From the NCBI GenBank assembly GCA_934277495.1, contig CAKQUI010000104.1:1-7493 (forward strand): 7,493 bases of DNA. Reading direction: 5' to 3'. Position 1 is the stretch's first letter. Each line of letters begins with the position of its first letter. This document shows positions 1-5,689 of this stretch, piece after piece. The notes below the pieces were generated by a model that searched no databases, was not told the origin of the DNA, and saw nothing but the letters and a program-made list of their open reading frames with translations. Source of the DNA: an uncultured Clostridia bacterium (GTDB lineage Bacteria; Bacillota; Clostridia; Peptostreptococcales; Anaerovoracaceae). Made by a program: the position numbers and the translations under genes.

Positions 1-7
1 ATAGATA

Positions 8-58
8 CCTCCTTTTGGTGTCTGTGTTAATAATATAACTGTTTAACAAATGTGTCCA
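8..58 (-). promoter_or_regulatory. Promoter and ribosome site of a minus-strand gene starting just left of the window
   Basis: Read on the minus strand, a -35 TGGACA (plus 53-58), a 17-nt spacer and a -10 TATTAT (plus 30-35) form a good sigma-A promoter, with one mismatch to consensus in each hexamer. It is followed by a strong ribosome site, AAAAGGAGG (plus 8-16). Seven bases remain between that site and the window edge, so the start codon should fall immediately outside. A perfect inverted repeat, TGTTAA-N12-TTAACA (25-48), overlaps the -10 and part of the spacer and could be an operator. The gene itself is not visible, so its function is unknown. The promoter and ribosome site are read directly; the gene is inferred. 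Confidence 0.6.
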
Positions 59-103
59 CTTTTATAAGTATAATGCAACATCGATCCTGAAGAGTGCAAT
101 GTG

Positions 104-325
104 ATGGTTTTTAATAAATGTGCAGGAGAAGGAAATTTCTCCGGAGTGCGGTATGGCATAAAAGACTACATCAACAGGTTTGCGGATGCAGAGTTCGAGA
201 TCATTACAGAAACCTATGGAGGTTATAGTACGATTTTAGAGGGATCGGTATGGAGTGATGGGAGAGAACCGCTTTATGGTATCATAAATATATGGACTAT
301 GGGAGATATCTTCTTTGATTATTGA
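104..325 (+). CDS. Hypothetical small protein (73 aa), doubtful
   Basis: This is an open frame of 73 codons with an acidic, aromatic-rich product and no membrane segment, signal peptide, Cys motif or domain I recognise. It could start at ATG 104 or at GTG 101. Only a weak purine stretch (GAAGAG, 91-94 region) lies upstream as a ribosome site. A TATAAT at 69-74 has no convincing -35 partner. The frame lies between a divergent promoter on its left and the gltX leader on its right. Its stop overlaps the ATG of a 41-codon frame (325-450) that looks no better supported. It may be a genuine orphan gene, a decayed remnant, or chance. Confidence 0.3.
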   Translation: MVFNKCAGEGNFSGVRYGIKDYINRFADAEFEIITETYGGYSTILEGSVWSDGREPLYGIINIWTMGDIFFDY

Positions 326-396
326 TGAAACCAGTTATTTTAGCCACTGGAAGCAAACTCTGTCAGAGAAAGCATCAGGGTAAGATATTTGCAAAA

Positions 397-418
397 GCGG
401 TTCCTGGCTGCCAGCCGC
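397..418 (+). other. Bulged hairpin upstream of gltX
   Basis: GCGG (397-400) and CTGG (404-407) pair with CCAG (411-414) and CCGC (415-418). This gives an 8-bp stem with a 3-nt bulge and a 3-nt loop. No run of T follows, so it is a poor intrinsic terminator. It lies just before the candidate gltX promoter. Its role is unknown. Confidence 0.25.
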
Positions 419-427
419 CCTTTAATC

Positions 428-456
428 TTGCATACCGGCAGGTTTCTTGATACAAT
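428..456 (+). promoter_or_regulatory. Candidate sigma-A promoter of gltX
   Basis: TTGCAT (428-433), a 17-nt spacer and TACAAT (451-456) make a plausible sigma-A promoter. The -10 has five of six consensus bases; the -35 matches well only in its first three bases. Transcription would begin near 463, giving a leader of roughly 70 nt that opens with the hairpin at 467-487. Confidence 0.4.
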
Positions 457-466
457 AATGATGTAT

Positions 467-487
467 GACCGGATGGCTCATCCGGTC
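467..487 (+). promoter_or_regulatory. Perfect 9-bp hairpin in the gltX leader
   Basis: GACCGGATG (467-475) pairs perfectly with CATCCGGTC (479-487) across a 3-nt loop. It is followed by TTTGTAATG, too short a T run for a strong terminator. If the promoter at 428-456 is used, the hairpin forms at the very 5' end of the gltX mRNA, where it could protect the transcript or act in attenuation. It could also end transcription arriving from upstream. No T-box sequence motif (AGGGTGGNACCGCG) is present. Confidence 0.4.
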
Positions 488-535
488 TTTGTAATGATTA
501 GGACGATTTTGTATTTTAGATAAAGGAAGGTCGAT

Positions 536-2197
536 ATGGACAACAATAAACTGGCGGAGCTGCTGTTTCCGCATATAGACAAGAAACCTGAGGACTACGA
601 GAAGCTTTTTCCGAAGCGTGAGCTGCCTGAGGGCGCTATGGTCACAAGACTTGGACCGAGCCCTACAGGATTCATACATCTGGGGAATCTCTACGGAGCT
701 TTCGTTGACGAAAGGCTGGCGCACCAGTCGGGAGGCACCTTCTATCTCAGGATAGAGGACACCGATGACAAGAGATATGTAGAGGGCGCTGTGGAGACTA
801 TAATCACGTCTCTGAGATTCTTCGGCATAAATTTTGACGAGGGTGCGCTGCTGGATGGAGAAAAAGGCGATTACGGTCCTTACTACCAGAGCCAGAGAGG
901 AGAGATATACCAGTGCTTTGCAAAGAAGCTGGTTTCCGAAGGCATGGCTTATCCGTGCTTCCTCACAGAGGACGAGCTGGCAGCCATAAGACAGGCTCAG
1001 GAAGAGGCAAAGGAAACGACAGGCATATACGGCAAGTATGCTGAGCAGAGCAGGAACCTGACATACGATGAGATCAAGGCCAATATAGATGCAGGAAAGC
1101 CGTATGTCGTAAGGCTCCGCTCCACAGGAAACCACGATCTGCCATCGGAAGAGATAAGATATATAGAGGTGGAGGACGCCATCAGAGGCAAACTTTCCAT
1201 GCCTGAAAACGATCAGGACATAATCATACTCAAAGCCACAGGTATACCGACTTATCACTTTGCACACGTCATAGACGACCACTTCATGAGGACTACCCAC
1301 GTTGTAAGGGGCGAGGAATGGCTGATGTCGCTGCCTATACACGTGGAGCTTTTCGAAAAGCTGGGCTTCGATATGCCTGTTTACTGCCACACTGCACAGC
1401 TCCTGAAGCTGGACAACGGCAACAAGAGAAAGCTGAGCAAGAGAAAGGACCCTGAACTTTCCCTGGATTACTACAGGCAGGAAGGTTATCACCCGCAGGC
1501 AGTCAAGGAGTACCTGCTGACTATACTCAATTCGAATTTCGAAGAGTGGAGGATAGAGAATCCTGACGCTCCGCTGGAGGATTTCAGGTTCACTACAGAG
1601 AAGATGAGCAGTGGCGGCGCACTCTTCGATCTCAACAAGCTCAACGACGTTTCGAAGGATGTGCTTGTAAAGATACCGGCTGCCGACCTCTGCGATTTCA
1701 TGGTCGGATGGGCTGAGGAATTCAATACTGAGATACTGCCTCTGTTCAAGGGCAGAGAGGATTACCTCACAAAGATACTGGATCTTGGACGCAGCGGCAA
1801 CAAGCCACGTAAAGACCTGGTATACGGAAAACAGATATTCGACTTCATAAGCTATTTCTATGATGACTATTTCAGGATCGAAGACGAGATGCCTGAGAAT
1901 GTCAGCGATGAAGACAGAACCCTGATACTGAAGAAATATCTCGAGACTTACGATCACAGCGACGATCAGAGTCAGTGGTTCGACAAGATCAGAGAGATAG
2001 GCACAGAGCTGGGATATGCTGCAAAGCCTAAGGATTTCAAAAAGCATCCTGAGGATTACAAAGGTCATGTAGGTCACGTCAGTACTGTCATCAGGATCGC
2101 ACTGACGGGACGCCAGCAGTCTCCGGACATCTGGGAGATACAGCAGATCCTCGGTGAAGAAAAGACAAGAGCAAGGGTGGAAGCGCTGATAAAATAG
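536..2197 (+). CDS. gltX: Glutamate--tRNA ligase (glutamyl-tRNA synthetase)
   Basis: This class I aminoacyl-tRNA synthetase (553 aa) attaches glutamate to its tRNA in the cytoplasm, using ATP. The catalytic Rossmann fold carries the HIGH-type motif PSPTGFIHLGN (41-51) and the second motif KLSKR (299-303). Between them lie the family signatures LRIEDTD (71-77) and HVVRGEEWL (255-263). The C-terminal part (from about 330) is the anticodon-binding region. The protein is some 70-80 residues longer than the E. coli and B. subtilis enzymes (about 470-485). This matches a long form I associate with Clostridia. Whether it also charges tRNA-Gln (non-discriminating type) cannot be read from the sequence. 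The start is set by AGGAAGG (524-530) five bases before ATG 536. The gene appears to be transcribed alone, with a leader hairpin upstream and a terminator at 2296-2336. A long open frame on the opposite strand (422-2272) is a codon-bias shadow. Confidence 0.97.
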   Translation: MDNNKLAELLFPHIDKKPEDYEKLFPKRELPEGAMVTRLGPSPTGFIHLGNLYGAFVDERLAHQSGGTFYLRIEDTDDKRYVEGAVETIITSLRFFGINFDEGALLDGEKGDYGPYYQSQRGEIYQCFAKKLVSEGMAYPCFLTEDELAAIRQAQEEAKETTGIYGKYAEQSRNLTYDEIKANIDAGKPYVVRLRSTGNHDLPSEEIRYIEVEDAIRGKLSMPENDQDIIILKATGIPTYHFAHVIDDHFMRTTHVVRGEEWLMSLPIHVELFEKLGFDMPVYCHTAQLLKLDNGNKRKLSKRKDPELSLDYYRQEGYHPQAVKEYLLTILNSNFEEWRIENPDAPLEDFRFTTEKMSSGGALFDLNKLNDVSKDVLVKIPAADLCDFMVGWAEEFNTEILPLFKGREDYLTKILDLGRSGNKPRKDLVYGKQIFDFISYFYDDYFRIEDEMPENVSDEDRTLILKKYLETYDHSDDQSQWFDKIREIGTELGYAAKPKDFKKHPEDYKGHVGHVSTVIRIALTGRQQSPDIWEIQQILGEEKTRARVEALIK

Positions 2198-2208
2198 TGG
2201 ATAGGGGC

Positions 2209-2240
2209 AGGCTGCCGGTTTTGCATAGACAGGGCAGCTT
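2209..2240 (+). other. Hairpin just after gltX
   Basis: AGGCTGCC (2209-2216) pairs with GGCAGCTT (2233-2240), eight pairs including one G-U, around a 16-nt loop. No T run follows. It may protect the 3' end of the gltX message or be incidental. Confidence 0.25.
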
Positions 2241-2295
2241 GTGAATATACTTTGCTCAGGAACTAATTGCATAGTGAATTATTGCATATGATATG

Positions 2296-2336
2296 AAAAG
2301 TCATCCGATGATAGTTTTTCAGAGGATGACTTTTTT
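2296..2336 (+). terminator. Intrinsic terminator of gltX
   Basis: AAAAGTCATCC (2296-2306) pairs perfectly with GGATGACTTTT (2324-2334) across a 17-nt loop. The stem runs into six T (2331-2336). It lies about 100 bp after the gltX stop and is oriented to end gltX transcription. Because the stem's left arm begins with four A, the minus strand also ends in TTTT. It could therefore be a weaker backstop for the convergent pump operon. Confidence 0.8.
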
Positions 2337-2361
2337 GATGAATGAATTTTGAGATATATGC

Positions 2362-2409
2362 AGAGGAGCCTGACGGAAACGGTGTGATACCGCTTCGTCA
2401 GGCTTCTCT
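2362..2409 (-). terminator. Long hairpin, possible terminator of the metal-pump operon
   Basis: AGAGGAGCCTGACG (2362-2375) pairs with CGTCAGGCTTCTCT (2396-2409). Read as plus-strand RNA this is 14 pairs including one G-U; read as minus-strand RNA that position becomes an A-C mismatch. A second stem, CGGT (2380-2383) with ACCG (2389-2392), sits inside the loop. The element lies 46 bp beyond the pump stop codon, between the two convergent genes. No T tract follows on either strand, so it is not a textbook intrinsic terminator. The slightly better pairing on the plus strand leaves its orientation open. Confidence 0.45.
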
Positions 2410-2455
2410 GTGTGTGTTATGCGAAGCTATGATCTTATGATCACAGTCGGTGCCG

Positions 2456-5251
2456 TTATTTCAGTTTTTTGAGAAGAATGCGCAGAGAGTTCAGTATGCA
2501 GAGCATTGCTACTCCTGTATCTGCGAATACTGCAGCCCATATGTTGGCAAATCCGATGAAGCCCAGTACCAGGACAAGCAGTTTGACTGCCAGTGCGAAT
2601 ACTACGTTTTCTCCGGCTATGATGCCTGTTATGCGGGCTATCTTTATAGATTTAGGTATAGCATCAAGTGACGGTCTCATGAATACCACATCAGCGGCTT
2701 CGATGGCGGCGTCTGCACCGGAACCCATGGCGGCTCCCACATCAGCGCCGGCAAGAACAGGTGCGTCGTTGATACCGTCGCCTATGAACATAACTGAGCC
2801 TGTTTCTTCACGGAGCTCTCTCAGGATCCTGAGTTTGTCTTCCGGCATCAGCTGTGCGTAGACTCTGTCGATCCCTGTCTTTGACGCTACGTCGTCAGCT
2901 GCAGCCTGCACATCTCCCGTGAGCATTGCAGGTATAAGACCTGACGCCTTGAGGGAAGCTATAGCGCTCTGTGCCTCCGGCTTGATAGTATCTGCGATGT
3001 ATATGCATCCCAGGAACTTTCCATCTGCTGCGACAAGTACCTGTGTAGCAGGGCTGTCTGCGGCTTCTGAAGCGTCTATGCCGTTTGCAGCCATCAGTTT
3101 CCTGTTGCCGCAGAGGACTTCAGAAGGTGCGTCGGCATCTTTTGCAAATGTGACCTTTATACCCATGCCGGAAAGTTCTTCGATCTTCTCAGGCTTGCTG
3201 AGAGAGAGGTTCCTTGCAGCGGCTTCTGCAGTTATGCTGGCTGCGATAGGATGGGTAGATGCAGATTCGCATGATGCTGCCAGTGCCAGTACTTTGTCTT
3301 CGCTGATGTCTCCTGCTTTAGCGGAAGTCATGACTTTCTGTACTGCAAAGTTGCCTTTTGTGATGGTTCCTGTCTTATCCATGATTATAGCTTTGACATT
3401 CTTCAGGGCTTCCATGGAAAGTCCGCCTTTGAAGAGTATGCCGTATCTGGATGCTGCGCCGATACCGGAGAAGAATGCCAGCGGTACGCTGATCACCAGT
3501 GCGCAAGGGCAGCTTATTACCAGGAATGTGATGGCTGTCGTGATCCAGTCGCTCCAGTTTCCTGTTATCAGCGACGGTACTATAGCTGTCAGCACTGCCA
3601 GGATAACTACGATAGGCGTATATACCTTGGCGAATTTAGTTATGAATTTATCTATTTTAGGCTTTCCTGCTGCTGCGTTTTCAACTGAATCCAGGATCTT
3701 TGTGACCATCGATTCAGACAGTGGCTTTTCTACTTTTATCTTGAGGACTCCCTGCTGGTTTATGCAGCCTGAGATGACTTTGGAGCCGGGCGCTGCATTC
3801 ACAGGAACAGGTTCGCCTGTTACCGGGGAGGTGTCTATGCGGCTTTCACCTTCGACGATGACGCCGTCGAGAGGGATCCTGTCGCCGGGGCGTACAAGGA
3901 GTATATCGCCGACTTTTGCATTTTCCGACGGGATGACATGGATATGTTCGTCGCCTTCGTGACCGTGTTCGTGCTCGTGTCCATGATGGTGATCGTGTCC
4001 GCAGCCGCAGTCATCGTCGTGTTCGTGATGATGGTGTTCGTGCTCATGATCGTGCCCGCAGCCGCAGTCGTCATCGTGCTCGTGGTGATGTTCGTGTTCA
4101 TGATCATGTCCACAACCACAGTCACAGTCATCATCGTCATGTTTGTGGATATGGCCGTGCTCATGATGCTCGTCGGCAGCACATGCTGCAGCTTGTTCAT
4201 GATGATGGTGTTCGTGCTCATGATCGTGTCCGCAACCGCAGTCATCGTCGTGTTCGTGATGATGATGTTCATGCTCGTGGTCGTGTCCGCAACCGCAGTC
4301 ACAGTCGTCATCATCTTCCTCATCGTGGTCATGAGTGCATATCAGATTTACAGTTTCCGGTCTCATGTCTACAGCGTCCATGATCTGCGTACGGCTTCTC
4401 TCTACTGCTATATGTTCAAAGAGCTCGCCTATACGGTAGAAGAGCATGACGCCCATACCTTCAGCGAAATCACCGATGCAGAATGCTGCGATAGTTGCGA
4501 TGGACATCAGGAAGTTCTCATCGAAAACCTGACCTTTTGATATATTCTTTGCTGAAGTCAGCAGCACCTGTCCGCCCAGGATCAGATAGCCGACTGCGAA
4601 TATTATGAAAAGAACTATCGTTGGCAGAGCAAGCACATGTTCCATTATCATACCGGCTGTGAACAGCACTGCGCCGATGATGATAGGAATCAGATCGCCT
4701 TTATTCTGTGCCCAGAAACCGTCGCTGTTTTTTCTTGATGGAACGCTGGCGCTCTTTTCCTCAAGAGATACGCCGTCTTCGACAGACAGACAAACAGATT
4801 CGAGTTCGCTTTTCAGCATATTGCTGTCTGCTTGTGTAGAAGTTACTTTCAGCTGTTTTGTAGCGAATGTAAGAGCTGCTTCGTTTATCTGAGGCATAGC
4901 CTGTATCTTGCGTTCGATCTTGGCAGCGCAGTTGGCGCAGTCAAGACCTTCGATGGTGTATGTCACTGTGAGAAGATCGCTGTTTTTCTTTCTGGCAGGT
5001 ACGCCTGCACCTTTTTCCTGGAGAGATACGCCGTCTTCAACAGACAGGCATACGGCTTCCAGTTCGTTTTTCAGTGCGTTCTTATCAGCTTCCGGTGAAG
5101 TCACTCTAAGCTGCTTTGTGGCAAATGTCAGAGTCGCTTCATCTATCTGTGGCATAGCCTGTATCTTGCGCTCTATCTTTGCGGCACAGTTGGCACAGTC
5201 AAGACCTTCGATCATATATGTCACTGTGTTATGTTCTGATGCTTTACTCAT
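2456..5251 (-). CDS. Zn/Cd/Pb-exporting P1B-type ATPase with two HMA domains and a His/Cys-rich actuator-domain insertion
   Basis: This inner-membrane pump of the ZntA/CadA type uses ATP to expel Zn2+, Cd2+ or Pb2+ (931 aa from ATG 5251). Two N-terminal metal-binding domains carry GLDCANCAAKIE, with Cys 19/22 and 105/108. Next come four membrane helices (about 187-282) and the actuator domain with TGEP (478-481). The transport helix has CPC (581-583). The phosphorylated Asp is D625 in DKTGT, with HP at 667-668 and GDGIND at 824-829. In the last two helices K890 and D911 match the Lys/Asp pair known in the Zn/Cd/Pb subgroup and have the same 21-residue spacing. The family is usually about 700-730 aa. 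The excess comes from the second HMA domain and a 134-residue insertion (305-438) with 48 His and 14 Cys, placed between MRPETVNLI and VIPSENAKVGD. A TTG start at 5269 would add six residues. I prefer the ATG, which overlaps the repressor stop by 8 nt (ATGAGTAA), suggesting translational coupling. zntA or cadA would both be reasonable names. Confidence 0.96.
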   Translation of the reverse strand: MSKASEHNTVTYMIEGLDCANCAAKIERKIQAMPQIDEATLTFATKQLRVTSPEADKNALKNELEAVCLSVEDGVSLQEKGAGVPARKKNSDLLTVTYTIEGLDCANCAAKIERKIQAMPQINEAALTFATKQLKVTSTQADSNMLKSELESVCLSVEDGVSLEEKSASVPSRKNSDGFWAQNKGDLIPIIIGAVLFTAGMIMEHVLALPTIVLFIIFAVGYLILGGQVLLTSAKNISKGQVFDENFLMSIATIAAFCIGDFAEGMGVMLFYRIGELFEHIAVERSRTQIMDAVDMRPETVNLICTHDHDEEDDDDCDCGCGHDHEHEHHHHEHDDDCGCGHDHEHEHHHHEQAAACAADEHHEHGHIHKHDDDDCDCGCGHDHEHEHHHEHDDDCGCGHDHEHEHHHHEHDDDCGCGHDHHHGHEHEHGHEGDEHIHVIPSENAKVGDILLVRPGDRIPLDGVIVEGESRIDTSPVTGEPVPVNAAPGSKVISGCINQQGVLKIKVEKPLSESMVTKILDSVENAAAGKPKIDKFITKFAKVYTPIVVILAVLTAIVPSLITGNWSDWITTAITFLVISCPCALVISVPLAFFSGIGAASRYGILFKGGLSMEALKNVKAIIMDKTGTITKGNFAVQKVMTSAKAGDISEDKVLALAASCESASTHPIAASITAEAAARNLSLSKPEKIEELSGMGIKVTFAKDADAPSEVLCGNRKLMAANGIDASEAADSPATQVLVAADGKFLGCIYIADTIKPEAQSAIASLKASGLIPAMLTGDVQAAADDVASKTGIDRVYAQLMPEDKLRILRELREETGSVMFIGDGINDAPVLAGADVGAAMGSGADAAIEAADVVFMRPSLDAIPKSIKIARITGIIAGENVVFALAVKLLVLVLGFIGFANIWAAVFADTGVAMLCILNSLRILLKKLK
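3938..4339 (-). repeat. His/Cys/Asp-rich repeat array inside the pump gene
   Basis: This segment encodes residues 305-438 of the pump. Five units share the plan D(2-4)-(CD)-CGCG-HDHEHEHHHHEH. They lie at 4250-4309, 4193-4249, 4076-4138, 4019-4075 and 3956-4018. A divergent spacer (4139-4192, encoding Ala, Cys and His-Lys residues) splits the array after the second unit. Units 1 and 3 both carry an extra CD before CGCG, and units 2 and 4 lack it, so a pair of units was probably duplicated as a block. The fifth unit degenerates into HGHEHEHGHE. The plan is that of a metal-binding or metal-buffering segment. The DNA is rich in CAT/CAC and GAC/GAT codons and prone to length change by slippage or recombination. 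Confidence 0.9.
4730..5224 (-). repeat. Tandem duplication of the HMA metal-binding domain
   Basis: Two 79-codon copies, at 4988-5224 and 4730-4966, encode the HMA domain plus its linker. I count 65 of 79 identical residues. The 23-residue block around each CxxC motif differs at DNA level mostly by silent third-base changes while the protein stays the same. This points to an older duplication kept by selection, not a recent copying event. Confidence 0.88.
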
Positions 5252-5600
5252 TGATGTGTTCCAGTGCAACGTCCAGTATTTCCTTTACATGATCGTCTGC
5301 CAGGGAATAGTAGGCGTGCTTTCCTTTCTTTGTGAATTTTACGAGGTTGTTGTCTCTCAGTACACGGAGCTGATGTGATGTTGCTGACTTTGTCATGTTC
5401 AGTATGACTGCCAGGTCGCATACACACATTTCGTGGCAGTTCAGTGCGGACAGGATCTTTATCCTCGTTCCGTCGCCGAATACCTTGAAAAGTCTGCTCA
5501 TGGCTGAGAGCTTGTCGTCGGAGACGATTTCCGACCGGACATGCTCTACAGTATCTTCATGGATTATACTGCAGTCGCATGATATATCATCTTTTGCCAT
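5244..5600 (-). CDS. ArsR/SmtB-family metal-sensing repressor (CadC-type)
   Basis: This 118-aa winged-helix repressor binds DNA as a dimer and leaves it when metal binds. The core LFKVFGDGTRIKILSAL (37-53) leads into the metal and helix-turn-helix region. CVCDL (59-63) is the CadC signature, and SATSHQLRVLR (72-82) is the recognition helix. Cys 8 and 10 near the N-terminus, with Cys 59 and 61, are placed to form the thiolate site for Cd/Pb/Zn described for CadC; C55 is an extra Cys nearby. The C-terminal helix has D102-x-H104-x10-H115-xx-E118, the exact spacing of the SmtB-type zinc site. CadC proteins are known to keep both sites. The start is set by AGGAGG (plus 5608-5613), seven bases before ATG 5600. 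It is the first gene of the operon with the pump and overlaps it by 8 nt. Tandem operators in its own promoter indicate autoregulation. Candidate names are cadC, smtB or ziaR; substrate cannot be fixed here. Confidence 0.95.
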   Translation of the reverse strand: MAKDDISCDCSIIHEDTVEHVRSEIVSDDKLSAMSRLFKVFGDGTRIKILSALNCHEMCVCDLAVILNMTKSATSHQLRVLRDNNLVKFTKKGKHAYYSLADDHVKEILDVALEHINE

Positions 5601-5617
5601 GGGTCTACCTCCTCATG

Positions 5618-5645
5618 TTATAGTTGCGTGAACATTCAACTGTTC
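5618..5645 (-). promoter_or_regulatory. Operator B, second copy just downstream of the transcription start
   Basis: This segment repeats operator A 40 bp closer to the gene. TTATAGTTG opens both copies and TCAACTGT closes both, with 20 of 26 positions matching by my count. Two symmetries overlap: GTTG-N10-CAAC (5623-5640), with the same 18-bp outer length as A, and GAACA-N6-TGTTC (5630-5645), which resembles known SmtB/ArsR half-sites. It lies between the predicted start of transcription and the ribosome site at 5608-5613. Confidence 0.6.
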
Positions 5646-5656
5646 TCTATGTCTGC

Positions 5657-5686
5657 ATTATAGTTGAATGTATGCTCAACTGTCAA
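5657..5686 (-). promoter_or_regulatory. Consensus sigma-A promoter of the repressor-pump operon
   Basis: On the minus strand the -35 is TTGACA (plus 5681-5686) and the -10 is TATAAT (plus 5657-5662), both full consensus, with an 18-nt spacer. Transcription should begin near 5650. A run of seven A (plus 5697-5703, T on the minus strand) lies just upstream of the -35 and may act as an UP element. A promoter this strong needs tight repression, which the embedded operators can provide. Confidence 0.88.
5662..5681 (-). promoter_or_regulatory. Operator A of the metal repressor, in the -35/-10 spacer
   Basis: AGTTGA (5662-5667) and TCAACT (5676-5681) form a perfect inverted repeat with an 8-bp centre. 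The inner GTTGA-N8-TCAAC is exactly the 18-nt spacer of the promoter. A dimeric ArsR-type repressor bound here would block RNA polymerase directly. The symmetry is seen; assignment to this repressor is inferred from position and family. Confidence 0.7.
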
Positions 5687-5689
5687 GTG

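Noticed and set aside
326..535. T-box riboswitch before gltX
   Set aside because: The conserved T-box sequence and a terminator with alternative pairing are missing; only a simple hairpin is seen.
422..2272. 616-codon open frame on the minus strand opposite gltX
   Set aside because: It covers gltX almost entirely. The product has no recognisable domain, no ribosome site was found, and the gltX frame shows clear synthetase motifs. It is a shadow of codon bias.
2919..3962. 347-codon plus-strand frame inside the pump gene
   Set aside because: It is antisense to well-conserved P-type ATPase motifs. Its Ser/Ala/Pro-rich composition is typical of a reverse-frame shadow.
3956..4309. CRISPR-like array
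   Set aside because: The regular repeats lie in frame within the pump gene and encode His/Cys units. There are no unique spacers of constant length.
3835..4540. Low-complexity frames on both strands over the His-rich region (Thr/Met-rich and Val-rich products)
   Set aside because: They are out-of-frame readings of the CAT/CAC and GAT/GAC repeats of the pump. No start signals are present.
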